A DNA stretch of 64,000 nucleotides from Euryodendron excelsum. Lineage: Eukaryota > Streptophyta > Magnoliopsida > Ericales > Pentaphylacaceae. Position 1 is the stretch's first letter. Every line of letters starts with the position of its first letter. The stretch covers positions 23,962,501 through 24,026,500 of the forward strand of contig CM065397.1 of assembly GCA_033060915.1 (NCBI GenBank), given 5' to 3'. This document shows, one piece after another, positions 24,568-34,579 of the stretch. The notes under the pieces were generated by a model. It searched no databases, was not told where the DNA came from, and saw only the letters and a list, made by a program, of their open reading frames with translations. The position numbers and the translations under genes were made by a program.

Positions 24568-24982
24568 AGGGGGAGTAAAGATGGTAAAACACAGCTCGTG
24601 GAACTTTACCCGCCAAGCTATTCATGTTGCAAATGGGTTATATATCACATCCCTTTTCTCGCGCACGCGTGCTGCTGCTACAAATGCCAGAAAAGAATCT
24701 TGGTTTCTATTTGACAAATAGTATATGATGGAAAAGTATGTACATGTGTACGTGGTTCCATTCGTGCCAATTTTGGTAGAGGATTACTGGCTACGTTATA
24801 AAGGGCCTACTGTTCTCTCAAACCCTAGTCACAAATGTGTAGTCCGAAAAGGTCGGCCTTAATACAGTAGAATTCCTAACGAGATGGACGAATTGAGGCA
24901 AAAATAGACGTTCCATTGTAGTATATGCAAGGAGCCTAGTCATAATAGACACCGATGTCCAAGAAGAATAGCAGAACATTAG
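24568..24982 (+). pseudogene. MULE transposase, 3' part (SWIM and zinc knuckle)
   Basis: Continuation of the transposase gene after the solo LTR. A degenerate SWIM finger lies at 24622-24690 (SCCKWVIYHIPF, then a histidine; the family norm is CxC...PCxH). It is followed by a region ending in a CCHC knuckle, CSICKEPSHNRHRC (C-x2-C-x4-H-x4-C, about 24915-24957), and a stop at 24980-24982 after RRIAEH. SWIM plus C-terminal CCHC is the usual end of plant MULE transposases. The frame has internal breaks (around 24720-24900). Confidence 0.8.
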
Positions 24983-25257
24983 GGGGCAGTCTATATGTTT
25001 TATGTGTAAAACATGCCATTATAGCTTGTATTGTTCTATTAGTCTATATGTTATATGTATTGTAGTTCGCGATACTTCATTTTAATCTATTTGTATTTAA
25101 GAAAACATATTACAATCTTAAATTAAATATTAGTCTATAAGTTTAATGTATTGTAATATTTTATGCATGTGACCTTGTATTTTTTATGCATTACACTTAG
25201 ACACATATGTTTGTGGATGAGTTTATTTTATTATACACGTTATCAAGTCTATCATCT

Positions 25258-26060
25258 AGTATGATATAGCAACAGCAAGATGGTGGACCGACCGATCCTA
25301 CTGTACCTACCTTACAGGCCAGTCATCGTTCACAGGCCATGTGGGACCATGGGATATGTTTTATAGTACTTTTACGTATGTCACATTGAAAGTTTATAAA
25401 TTAAAACTTGTTGACAATTACTACCATCTCATAACACAATGTTTTTGTTTGACTAATAGGTTATTCATCCTATGAATTGTCGTCGAGGGGACACGGGTTT
25501 ATTCACCGACGATGTACACTTCTATATTATACCTTATCTGATTAAAGCTAATTTCTACAGTGTTTACCGTGTGGATCGGATACAGTATGATCATGCTTTA
25601 CTCACTGCTCTGGTCGAGAGATGGCGCCAGGAGACTCATACTTTCCATTTGCATGTTGGGAAGGCCACAATTACTTTACAGGATGTGTCCATTATATACG
25701 GGCTTCCGGTTGATAGGATGACTATTACAAGTTCCCCCAGTGCAGCCTCACTAGAAAGTTGGGCTCCTATTTTTGTGCAACATTTAGGTGTTGCCCCTGG
25801 CCCCCATCATTTCAAAGATAATCAACTGAAGATTAGGTGGTTATCTTAGAGATTTGGGGCACTTGCAAATGATGCTGACGAGGTCACAATACAGCGTCAT
25901 GCTAGAGCAATTATGCTCAGACTTATTGCTAGGGTCATAATGCCAGATCACTCTGGTACCTCGATGAAGCCTATGTACTTACCATTACAGTGGACTTCGA
26001 TGTTTGTGGCAGATACATCTGAGGTAGTGCAGTTCTTGCATCTTTGTACATAGGGTTATG
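25258..26060 (+). pseudogene. Plant mobile domain (PMD) gene carried by the MULE, broken
   Basis: The best open segment, 25472-25849 (125 codons), begins MNCRRGDTGLFTDDVHFYII and continues with WRQETHTFHLHVGKATITLQ and DVSIIYGLPVDRMTI, the conserved core of the aminotransferase-like plant mobile domain (MAIN/MAIL family). A preceding exon-like piece (ASHRSQAMWDHG, about 25320) is separated by a possible intron (donor near 25376, acceptor TAATAG at 25460). After a stop at 25847-25849, homologous sequence continues in frame (DADEVTIQRHARAIMLRLIA... MKPMYLPL) until about 26050. PMD genes are known both as host genes for silencing and development and as passengers of Mutator-like and gypsy elements. 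Position between transposase and TIR argues for the passenger form. Confidence 0.8.
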
Positions 26061-26287
26061 TCGAATTACAATGAGTATTAGTAGACCTTAATGCTTGTGT
26101 TTTTACTTTGTGGAGGTCTACTATAATGTACTACGTTCGTATTTTGAAATTGAAATAGTAGCTGTACTCTTCATTATGATAAAGGTCAAGCAAGCTTTTA
26201 TTATGGAGTTAATAAAATTGTAAAACTTAGTAAACAAACATATATGACCATGATACGTAAAACAATATATCCCATATATAAATGTCA

Positions 26288-26731
26288 TTATGGATTTTCA
26301 TCTTCATCGGATATGTCAATCTCAAATTGATATTTGTCATCATTGCTAGTATGAAAATAAAATTCTGCCTCAACCATTAACCCTTTTTCAGCACGCTCAG
26401 TCGCCAACATGGTGAAGGAATATTGACACAACTGCAGTTGCATTCGATTTTCCTCTTCACGAAAATGGTGCAATGCCTTTTGTAACAACTGAGGAGTATT
26501 AGTAGGCATATTCATTGCCAATTGATGAGAAATTCGGAGATTAGCTGCTCCCAAGTGTGCAACCAAAATCTGAGTTCTTCTAGTTCTGTGTGATAGCTCA
26601 CTTAACATTATATTAGCAATGCTACTTGTGTAACGCTTATTTGGATCCAAAGGATATTTAAAAACTTCCTCATCATGTGCAACCCAATGACGACCTTTAG
26701 TCTTGAAAATGTCATCAATGTTGCATTTCAT
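26288..26731 (-). CDS. Uncharacterised 147-aa protein of the MULE (intact ORF)
   Basis: An uninterrupted 147-codon frame in a region where neighbouring frames are broken. I do not recognise the family. The N-terminus reads MKCNIDDIFKTKGRHW. The middle is helix-prone and charged (ELSHRTRRTQ, LQKALHHFREEENRMQLQL). The C-terminus is strongly acidic (FEIDISDEDENP). No signal peptide or membrane segment is evident. A TATAAATA box lies about 60 bp upstream (26792-26799, minus strand), and two CACGTG-centred palindromes lie 150-210 bp upstream. It is convergent with the PMD gene and divergent from the broken ORF starting at 27102. It could be an accessory protein of this MULE lineage or a captured host fragment. 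An intact frame alone does not prove expression. Confidence 0.55.
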   Translation of the reverse strand: MKCNIDDIFKTKGRHWVAHDEEVFKYPLDPNKRYTSSIANIMLSELSHRTRRTQILVAHLGAANLRISHQLAMNMPTNTPQLLQKALHHFREEENRMQLQLCQYSFTMLATERAEKGLMVEAEFYFHTSNDDKYQFEIDISDEDENP

Positions 26732-26791
26732 TATGACTCTTCAGACTATGAGCACACTTTAAAAGTTGAAGTTCCTTCCTCGTATGAGAGG

Positions 26792-26799
26792 TATTTATA
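26792..26799 (-). promoter_or_regulatory. TATA box of the 147-aa ORF
   Basis: TATAAATA on the minus strand (TTTATAAATACC), about 60 bp before the ATG at 26731. The spacing would leave a short leader. Confidence 0.6.
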
Positions 26800-26884
26800 A
26801 AGGACAACCCAAAAACCCTTAAACCTTTATGTGAACGACTTTACTCCTACCTTATCCTTATGAAGGCAAGAGTGGCTATCCTTA

Positions 26885-26920
26885 GTAAGGATAAGCATTC
26901 ACGTGAATGCTTATCCTTAC
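26885..26920. promoter_or_regulatory. 36-bp perfect palindrome centred on a G-box
   Basis: The left half is GTAAGGATAAGCATTCAC and the right half is its exact reverse complement. The centre is CACGTG (26900-26905), the core recognised by plant bHLH and bZIP factors. Confidence 0.9.
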
Positions 26921-26942
26921 AAGCATTCACGTGAATGCTTGT
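26919..26942. promoter_or_regulatory. 24-bp perfect palindrome centred on a G-box
   Basis: The left half is ACAAGCATTCAC, followed by its exact reverse complement. It shares the AAGCATTCACGTGAATGCTT core with the adjacent 36-bp palindrome and overlaps it by 2 bp. The two CACGTG centres are 28 bp apart. Confidence 0.9.
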
Positions 26943-27101
26943 CCTTAAGCCTTGACGTGAATCAGTTGTCATGTTTGAAACTTAATAAATTATACCAATG
27001 TTATGTTTGAACCCTTCACCTGAAGTCATTAATGTTGTGATCTCATATTACCTATATAATGATGTGATTAGTTGACGAAGTACTAACCCATACCTCCACA
27101 G

Positions 27102-27650
27102 ATGCTGAAGCGAAAAGCTAATGATGGGGCATCGTTGAGTAGTTTGATTCCAAGCGCTAATATTGATGAATACGAAACCTCAGCCATCCATATGGTGTAT
27201 ACATACATGGACCCAATCAATAACAAATAGTATGGCCGAAAGCGTTGCTTTTTCAACAAATCTATCCTAATGCACGATACAATGGGTTTGGTTAGTTACA
27301 TCTTCATTAGTAATGCATGCTTATATCAGCCCCACTGGGTGACTGTCGACGAAAAGAAGTTGCTATGGGAAGACTTATTCAATAAACAGTTTGAACAAGA
27401 GATGTATTGCCGATGACATGACCTCCATGTCCCAAAGACTCGATCAGCTAAGCGGTTCGGTAGGAGATCACCTCGCAGTGAGGTCATAAAAATGCTTGAA
27501 CGCAAGATTGATCAAATGCAACGAAGATTGGATAGATACCATCTAACGGAGTATGCGAAGATACAATGTGTTAATCTGACACAACGAATACTAGAAATTC
27601 TTGAAGATTCATTGATAGTTTCTAATCCAGAACTTTCAAATTTTTTATAA
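27102..27650 (+). pseudogene. Uncharacterised 182-codon MULE ORF with two stops
   Basis: A single reading frame runs from ATG at 27102 (MLKRKANDGASLSSLIPSAN) to a stop at 27648-27650, broken only by TAG at 27228-27230 and TGA at 27414-27416. The C-terminal third is basic then helical and coiled-coil-like (KRFGRRSPRSEVIKMLERK, then ILEILEDSLIVSNPE). I do not recognise it. The frame persists on both sides of each stop, so point decay of a once-coding gene is more likely than chance. It is divergent from the 147-aa ORF across a 370-bp spacer. Confidence 0.5.
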
Positions 27651-28276
27651 GAAGAAGACGAGATGACTTTGTTAACTATCTACTTAGTAGTTTTTGCGTT
27701 GGTGGCAAACTACTGTGTTATTACGAACATGGTCCATAAAACTAGTTTTTGCTTCTAGGGTTAAGGCTCCAGTTAAGGCTCTAGTTAAGGCATTGGTGCC
27801 TTGGGCTTGTTACGGTTAGGATTTTAGTTGCTAAAAATGTAATACAACATTCCACCACAAGTGTGTTCTTAATAAATATTTTTAAATTAATATTTTTCAT
27901 TAATTATTAAAAACATGTTCTTAATGGAAATCATTGTTAAAATAATTGATGAATTGTTTAAATAATTAATGAATTCTTTTAATAATTTATGAATTGTTTA
28001 AATAATTGTTAAAATAATTTAATGATAAATTCTTAAAAATTAGTAAATAATTTATAATTAGTAAAAATTAAAAATATTTTAATTTAAATTAGTAAATTAT
28101 TTTCACGACTTTAACATAAATGGATGAGAAAAATTATTTAAACAATGATTTTAACAATTCGTAAAAAGTAGAAAATAATTTAAAATTAGTTTTGCAAGTT
28201 TATAAACATATATATAAATTAAATTTAGTAATTTCGTATTTAGAAATAAATAAGAATTAGATAAATTACTTTTTTA
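27651..28276. other. AT-rich non-coding stretch
   Basis: Repeats of AATAATTTATGAATTGTTTAAAT type. No gene seen. It separates the MULE ORFs from the viral fragment. Confidence 0.5.
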
Positions 28277-28346
28277 GGACCAGATAACTGGAAAGGACCA
28301 GATAACTGGAAAATGACCAGATAACTGAAAAGGACTAGATAACTGG
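28277..28346. repeat. Four-copy 18-bp tandem repeat in the viral leader region
   Basis: GGACCAGATAACTGGAAA units start at 28277, 28295, 28314 and 28332. Each core CCAGATAACTGG is nearly self-complementary (CCAG-N4-CTGG). It is at or near the left limit of the viral fragment. Confidence 0.85.
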
Positions 28347-28642
28347 AATAGAACAAAGTAATTTAGAAAGAGAAGAAACAATTGTGGTAGTAAGCCTCAA
28401 CGATTTATAGGCATGCCCAGAGGGTCAACCAAACGTTGTTTGTAGCTTATAACAGATAATAGATAATGAAAGCAATTAAAACCAGCCAATAAGGCGGTAT
28501 AAGCATAGAATAAAAGAAAATAATGAACAAGCAAATAATTATTAATACTAAAGTTTGTAGCATTGAATCTTGAAATTGAAATTTGAAAATTACATAAACA
28601 AATTACATAAACATTTGAAGATTACCAGGTAGCATCTGGAAA

Positions 28643-28654
28643 TCTCTGATACTT
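28643..28654 (-). promoter_or_regulatory. Degraded tRNA-Met primer-binding site (candidate)
   Basis: The minus strand reads AAGTATCAGAGA, which matches 9 contiguous bases of the caulimovirid consensus TGGTATCAGAGC. It lies downstream of ORF2 and the intergenic repeats, where the pregenomic RNA leader should carry it. Confidence 0.5.
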
Positions 28655-28865
28655 GAACTTCAAAGTTTGATTACAGAGAAATTCTAGAGAGAGAGAGAGA
28701 GAGAGATTGGACTCGAACTTGGCCTGTCTCAAGACATGGAGAGACAGGGTATAAATAAAGAAAAGTTGGTCATTGTAGATCCACTGATAGTCAATTTGTT
28801 TTTTTCTCTTTTTTTTTTTTCAGAATAGTAAAAAGTCAATTGTGAATAATTAAAAAGTCAAATTT

Positions 28866-28923
28866 ACTGTAGCACTTTCGTCTTTTGTAAAAATACTGTA
28901 GCACTTTCGTCTTTTGTGAAAAT
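28866..28923. repeat. Two-copy 29-bp repeat in the viral intergenic region
   Basis: ACTGTAGCACTTTCGTCTTT begins at 28866 and again at 28895, the copies almost identical. It sits between the ORF2 stop and the leader, where caulimovirid promoters and enhancers lie. A functional role is inference. Confidence 0.75.
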
Positions 28924-28975
28924 TGTCTTTGTGGCTGAAAGTTGATGGAGTTGTCACCGAAGGTTGATAGCTCTG

Positions 28976-30267
28976 TCACTGGCGTGTTTGCTTGCTTTTG
29001 GACCTTGTTTGCATTGGAGTAAAGACACCGTAACAGTCATCTTCGTTATCCTGTGCAAGATCTGTGGAAGAGATTTGAGAATCTTGATCTGGATTTGCTG
29101 GAGAAGCCTCATCATCACTATCTGAGAGAGATGATAGGGTTTCTAGTAGTTGTTGACGAAATTCTTTCTTTGATTTGGCCGCTGCTAATTGAGGAATGAT
29201 TTGGCTTCGGTTGAGGAGAAATTGAGGGTTAGTAATAGTAGAAATTGCAGGATGTTGTTGGAAAAATTGATGAACTGCTTGTGGGGTGCAGAATTGGGGA
29301 TTCCATTTATCCCACCATTTAACTTGAAAGCTACGGGCAAGGTAAGAAAAGGAATTGTGTGAAATAATAGTATAATTCCAAGCACAAATCCATGGAATAG
29401 AGATTTTGGTCATGAAAGGTAAAACACAAGGAAATTTGGAAAGAAATTTATCAGATTTGAATTTGTCTTGGTAAATAAGGAAGGCTTCATTGATGGAGGG
29501 AGGAAAGATTTGAATAATTGCACCAAAATGAGTCCACCAAGAAAAGAACCAATTGGGAAAATTTAAAGGGAAATCTTTTTGAAACGTAAACATCCAGGAA
29601 TGACTAAATTTGTGGTTTTGGAAGAAGAAAGCATTGAACCAAGCTTGTTGGTAATCGTAATAATTGAAGGTAGGAGGATTAAAGATTTCAGAAAATCGTC
29701 GAGATTGGAAAGGATGAGGTCCCCATTGTTCGGGAGTAAGGATTTTGTTAATATAGACAGTAGAGTAAGCAATTTGGTTTTGATCAGGAGTGAGTTGGTG
29801 TTTGAGGGTAATTGAATCAGTTTTTATGAGAATATATTCATAAAATTGTTGGGTATGAATGGGAGAGATTTGAAGAAAATGTGTGTTTGGAGGGAACACT
29901 CTAGGAGGAATTTTTTCAAATGGATCCTCGACCATGTTTGTTTTTCCAAAAGAACAATAGATTGTTCGCATTTTATTTTAAGAAAGTATTTTGATTTGAA
30001 AGTGGGGTTAGTGGCCACCACTGGAGAAGGAGTGGGATGAGAAACCGCCACTTGCCGAGAAGAAGTTGCCGCTTGCAGTTGAGATCCTTTGGTAGTTTGA
30101 GCATAGGTTTAAGAAAGTTGTGGGGATTGTTCAATAAAGGTTTGGTTATACCAATCACTTGGTGTAAGAGCTTTGAGGGGAATTGGTTTCATTGCATAAG
30201 CAGCTTTGGTTTAGGATTGAGTTTTAGCCGGGACTTTGCCTGGATCATTCGATGGTTTAGGAGGCAT
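28976..30267 (-). pseudogene. Caulimovirid ORF2 (unknown function), frameshifted
   Basis: The ATG at 30265-30267 lies inside the last codons of the polyprotein, overlapping its stop by a few bases, a typical compact viral junction. The first frame has stops at 30211-30213 and 30109-30111 and runs to about 29980. Coding then continues in another frame as a 331-codon open segment (29971-28976). That segment is aromatic-rich (WWTHFG, KWWDKWNPQF motifs) with an acidic, serine-rich C-terminus (SLSDSDDEASP). I know it only as a conserved second ORF of florendovirus-like sequences, with no assigned activity. Confidence 0.65.
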
Positions 30268-33200
30268 GATTGGAATCTCCCTGTAAGAATTCTCGAGTAA
30301 GAAAATCTGGAATTGAATTATCAGTACCTTTAATATAAGAAATTTTAAAATAAAAAACAGAAAGAATAGCTTGCCACCTAGCAAAAATTTGTTTAGAAGC
30401 TATATTTTGTACATCTTTAAAAATAATATTTTTTGTTGCTTGACAATCAATACGAAGTAAAAATTCTTGATTTAATAAATCACTTTGAAATTTGGAAATG
30501 CATAGAACAATAGCTAAAATTTCTTTTTTGATGATACTACAATTCTTTTGGGTAAGGTTCCAAGTACCGGAGGTAAACCTAACCAGTTTTTCTTTATTAT
30601 TGAGAACTTGTTTGAGTATACCTCCATAACCTATGTCAGAGGCATCTGTTTCAACTATTTTGAGAGCATTAGGATTGGCTAAGTTTAGACAGGGGAGGGT
30701 CTGAACATATTGTTTAAGAGTTTGGATAATTTTTGTGTGCTCACTAGACCGGACAGGAGGGTCCTTCTTGAGACGTTGTCTTAAAGGGGCAGCTATTTGA
30801 CTTAAATTGGGGTAAAATTCAGAGACATAATTAAGACTACCTAAGAAACGTTGTAATTTCTTTTTATCTTTGATTATATCAGGAAATTTATTAGCAAATT
30901 GAATAGATTGTTCAATCGGGGTAATTGTACCTTGATAAATATAATGACCTAAGAACCTGACACGAGTTTGGAATAAACTAATTTTCTTTGCAGAAAGGAC
31001 TAAACTAGTATGTTTAACAATTTTGAAAAATTGTTCAAGATGTGTCCAGTGTTCAATAATAGAATTGGAAAAAATTAAAACATCATCAATATAAACAATT
31101 GTGAATTGAGAATGGGGATTGAAAATATCATTCATAATTTTTTGAAATTCAGAGGGAGCATTTTTTAAACCAAATGGCATTACATTCCATTCATAATGTC
31201 CAAAAGGTAAAGTAAATGCAATTTTATATCGATCTTGTTCGGCTAATTGGATTTGTCAAAAGCTAGATTTCATATCAAATTTTGAAAAGATTTTTGCATG
31301 ACAGAGACGTTGAAGAAGATCTTTTTTATTGGGAATAGGATACCGAATCCATTGGAGGGCGTCATTGAGAGGTTTATAATTGATTACTAGACGAGGAACA
31401 CCTTGTTCAATCTCAGCATTTTTATAAACATAAAAGGCAACACAACTCCATGGAGATCTACTAGGACGAATTAATTTTTTATCAAGTAAATCCTAAATTT
31501 CTTTTTTGCACTATTCAAAAAGTTCATGGTTCATTTGGATTGGACGAGCTTTGGTAGGAATTTTGGAATCAGAAAATTCAGAAGCATAAGGTAAAGTAAC
31601 AACATATTTGTGCCTAGACCAGAAAGCATTGGGTACATCAGAACAAACTTCCTGTTGTAATTTTTTTAAAAATTTACCTATGGCTAATTGCAAAGTACCA
31701 TTTTGTAAACTACGTTCAATTTGAGTATTAATTTTTTCCTCTTTTAAAAATAATAAGTGTTTTTCTTTTTGAAGGATAAGATTGAGAGTATTATGGGAAA
31801 TAGCAAAATTTTTTAAAGTATTAAGATCTTTTGTATGAGGAGGACAAACAAAGGGGAAAATAATTTGATTATTATTAAGAGTAGTAGTGATACTTTTAGT
31901 AGTAACTTGAAAGGGTTGGAGAAGACTAAGGAAAGGAGTTTCTAATATGACTTCTCTGAAAAGGTTTTTGACAAGAACAAAAGGAGTTTTGATGCACACA
32001 TTATTATTGCAAATATGAGCATTAGAAAGTTTATATTGTATTTGGAGTGGAGTTCCACCAGCAGCAGAGAGACGTTCACATGTTTTTTCAAAATATTTAG
32101 TTGGGATTAAACCTTCTTGAATGCAATTAAGATCAGCACCAGAGTCAAAAAGGGCAATAGTGTCAAATCAAAATTCTTGGTTGACAATAATAGTAATTTT
32201 GACATTCCATTTTTTATAAGAGATTTGGGAAAGTAAGAAAATATCTGTAAGATTTGGGACAATAGGTTGTCTAGAAGAAGAGGAAAAGTGTTGAAATAAT
32301 AATACTTGATTCTTAAGATTATCAAGATCAATTTTGGAAATATTATGTTCAAGTTTTAAATCACGTAATTCTTTTTTGACAAAGTTGATTTCAGTTTGTA
32401 AATCTTGAATAGTTATAGAGGAAGACTTAGAAGTTTGATCAAATCTTTTGAGAATATCATTAAGATTATAAGGGTTATTTAGTAATGAAATATCTTGGGT
32501 AGTTTTGTCAGCAGAAGTTAAACTCTGTTTAAGTTGAAGTAAATAATCTTTTTTAACTTGAGGATCAGAAATTTTATCAATAACATCAAGAAGTAATTCT
32601 TGTTCTTTTGTAATAACATTAATAGTATGTGTGCTTGGACATTGACAATTTGTTTTTATAATTTGGTCAGGTTCAGGAGGAGAAGAAGAAGTATGAAATT
32701 CTTCTCCAGAAGAAGATTGGGATACAATTTCATTTATTTGTAATTCATCATCAGAGAGTGAAGGATTATCAGAAGTATCAAAATTTAAGAATAAATGCAT
32801 AAGTTGTTGTTTAAGTGTTTCATCAATATCTAAAGAATTAATTTTTTGATTCATGCGACATTGATTTTTATAATGGCCAATTTTACCACATTTATAACAT
32901 GTGGAAACTTTTCTTATGTGTTTAGAAACATGTTTAGGTTTAGAAGGAGAAGTTTTGATAGGAGGTTGTGTATGGGGTTTTTGGTAAAAAATATTGGAAC
33001 TTGGTTTTGGTTTTCGAAAGAATCTACGTGCAGAAGTAGTGCGAGGTTTGCGTCGTGAAGAGGGTATGATTTGTGTGGTGTTTTCAAAACCAAATTGTTG
33101 GCAAAAGGTGCCTAATTCACGTTTGGAAATGGCTAAATTCTTTTGTAATTGTTGGTTAAGTTTGAAGTTGGTATAGAGTTCAAGACCTTGGGTTTGGATG

Positions 33201-34577
33201 GCATTAATTAAATCACCATAAGTGAGTTGTTCATAAGGGACAACTCCATTGTTATTTTCTTTGAGTTTGTCTTTGACCTTTTGAGAAAATAGTTTGGGAA
33301 GACCATCTAAAAAGTTTTCTTTCCAATGTGTTTGACAGCAATCATCACCTAACATAACTTTGGTTAAGAAAACATCTTTATACCAACGAAAATCTTGAAG
33401 TTTTGGACATCGAAGATTATTAAGTATTTCAGAGGTAACAGCTTGGACTTTGGAAGGACGCCCTAAGAAGTGCCTACAAATGGAAAAGATAAGGGTACTA
33501 ACTGCATCTTCAATTGTTTGATTATCTTCAGTTTTGATGGGTGTACCATTTGAATCAGTTTTGATTGCAGTAAGGATTTAAGTACGTTCAGTAGAGATGA
33601 GGAAATGATCCCACCATCCTTTAAGATGACCAGTAAAACCAGCAACTAATGCTTGAGCAACAGCAAAATCAGAAGATTTTTGTTAAGTTTTGTAGGCTAA
33701 AGCAACCATTGTCATTTCTTGGAGTTTGTTAAGAATATGATATTCAGTCATATCATCAAAATTTCATTCATAAATGGTGCCACCATGATAAGCAGCTTGA
33801 GTGAATTGATTCCTTTTTTCATATTGCATATCAGGAAGAGCAGGACGAGGATAATAATTTTTTGTGTTATTAGATTCATAGCGGTTTTGATATTTCCATT
33901 TTTATTTTTTATTAGTAGCGTTAAGTTCTAAAGGTTGGGAATCATTCATGGTTTGTTCAATAGCCTCAACTTCAGAAAGAGTAGGTTGAGATAAAGTATT
34001 AATAGTTTTAGAAGTAGATGGAGGTGTGTCAGGTGCAGTAACAACACGAATGACATGATCTAGTTGTGCAAGTTTGTGATCAATTTGAGAAGAAAAGTCT
34101 TGGTCACTTAATTCATTTTGAAGATGTGAAGGGATGTCATGTGGTGTAAATAGAGGGGTTTCGGTAGTGGTGAGTGTAGTGACTTGATCTTTGTTGATAC
34201 AGTTTTCTACACGAGTTAGTTGGTCACCTATAGTTTTAAGTGTTTGATTTGTAAAATTATTTTGTTGTAAAATATTAGAAATATCTTTGGCATTAGGAGG
34301 TGAAGTATCAGGCTTAAGTTTGAAAGGGAAAAGAGTAATAACACTAGATCTGTGTTGAATATGAATTTCTTCTAGAGGGGGATGAATAGAAGGTTTAATA
34401 ATATCGTTTGAAGTAACCCATTGGTTTTCAGTATTGGTAATAACATTAAGTTGGTCAAAATAATTTGAATAATATTCAAACCAGTCAAAGAAACTTAAAT
34501 GGATTTTGTGATTTTGAACAAACTGATAATATTCTTCACGTATAGGAAGGCGAGCAATTTCATCAAAAGTTTCTAAA
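30257..34577 (-). pseudogene. Caulimovirid polyprotein remnant: capsid, knuckle, protease, RT, RNase H
   Basis: One frame can be followed on the minus strand through scattered stops. The capsid region begins without a start at about 34577 and has stops at 33902-33904, 33764-33766, 33683-33685 and 33578-33580. The longest open part (33355-32168, 395 codons) holds the CCHC knuckle CYKCGKIGHYKNQC, C-x2-C-x4-H-x4-C. After a stop near 32165 comes the protease site DSGAD (32132-32146). Reverse transcriptase follows with a stop near 31255, then an open segment (31180-30257) starting MPFGLKNAPSEFQ with the YIDD catalytic box. RNase H begins at TDASDIGYGG. Neither a movement protein nor an intact start is present. 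The coding decay is mainly by point stops, indicating an old, inactive insert. Confidence 0.88.
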
Positions 34578-34579
34578 AT

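Larger units (their letters stand above)
28277..34577 (-). mobile_element. Endogenous caulimovirid (pararetrovirus) fragment, minus orientation
   Basis: In minus orientation the order is capsid region, CCHC knuckle, aspartic protease, reverse transcriptase, RNase H, a second overlapping ORF, then a non-coding intergenic region with repeats and a tRNA-Met-like primer site. This is the Caulimoviridae plan. The movement-protein part is absent at both ends, so this is an incomplete integrated genome. The polyprotein plus a second ORF of unknown function resembles the endogenous florendovirus group; that placement is inference. Several stops and at least one frameshift inactivate it. It is bounded on the right by the MULE inverted repeat. 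Confidence 0.85.

Noticed and set aside
28748..28757. TATAAATA-like sequence near 28750 as the viral promoter
   Set aside because: The canonical orientation is on the plus strand, opposite to the viral genes. On the viral strand it reads only TATTTATA, too weak to annotate.
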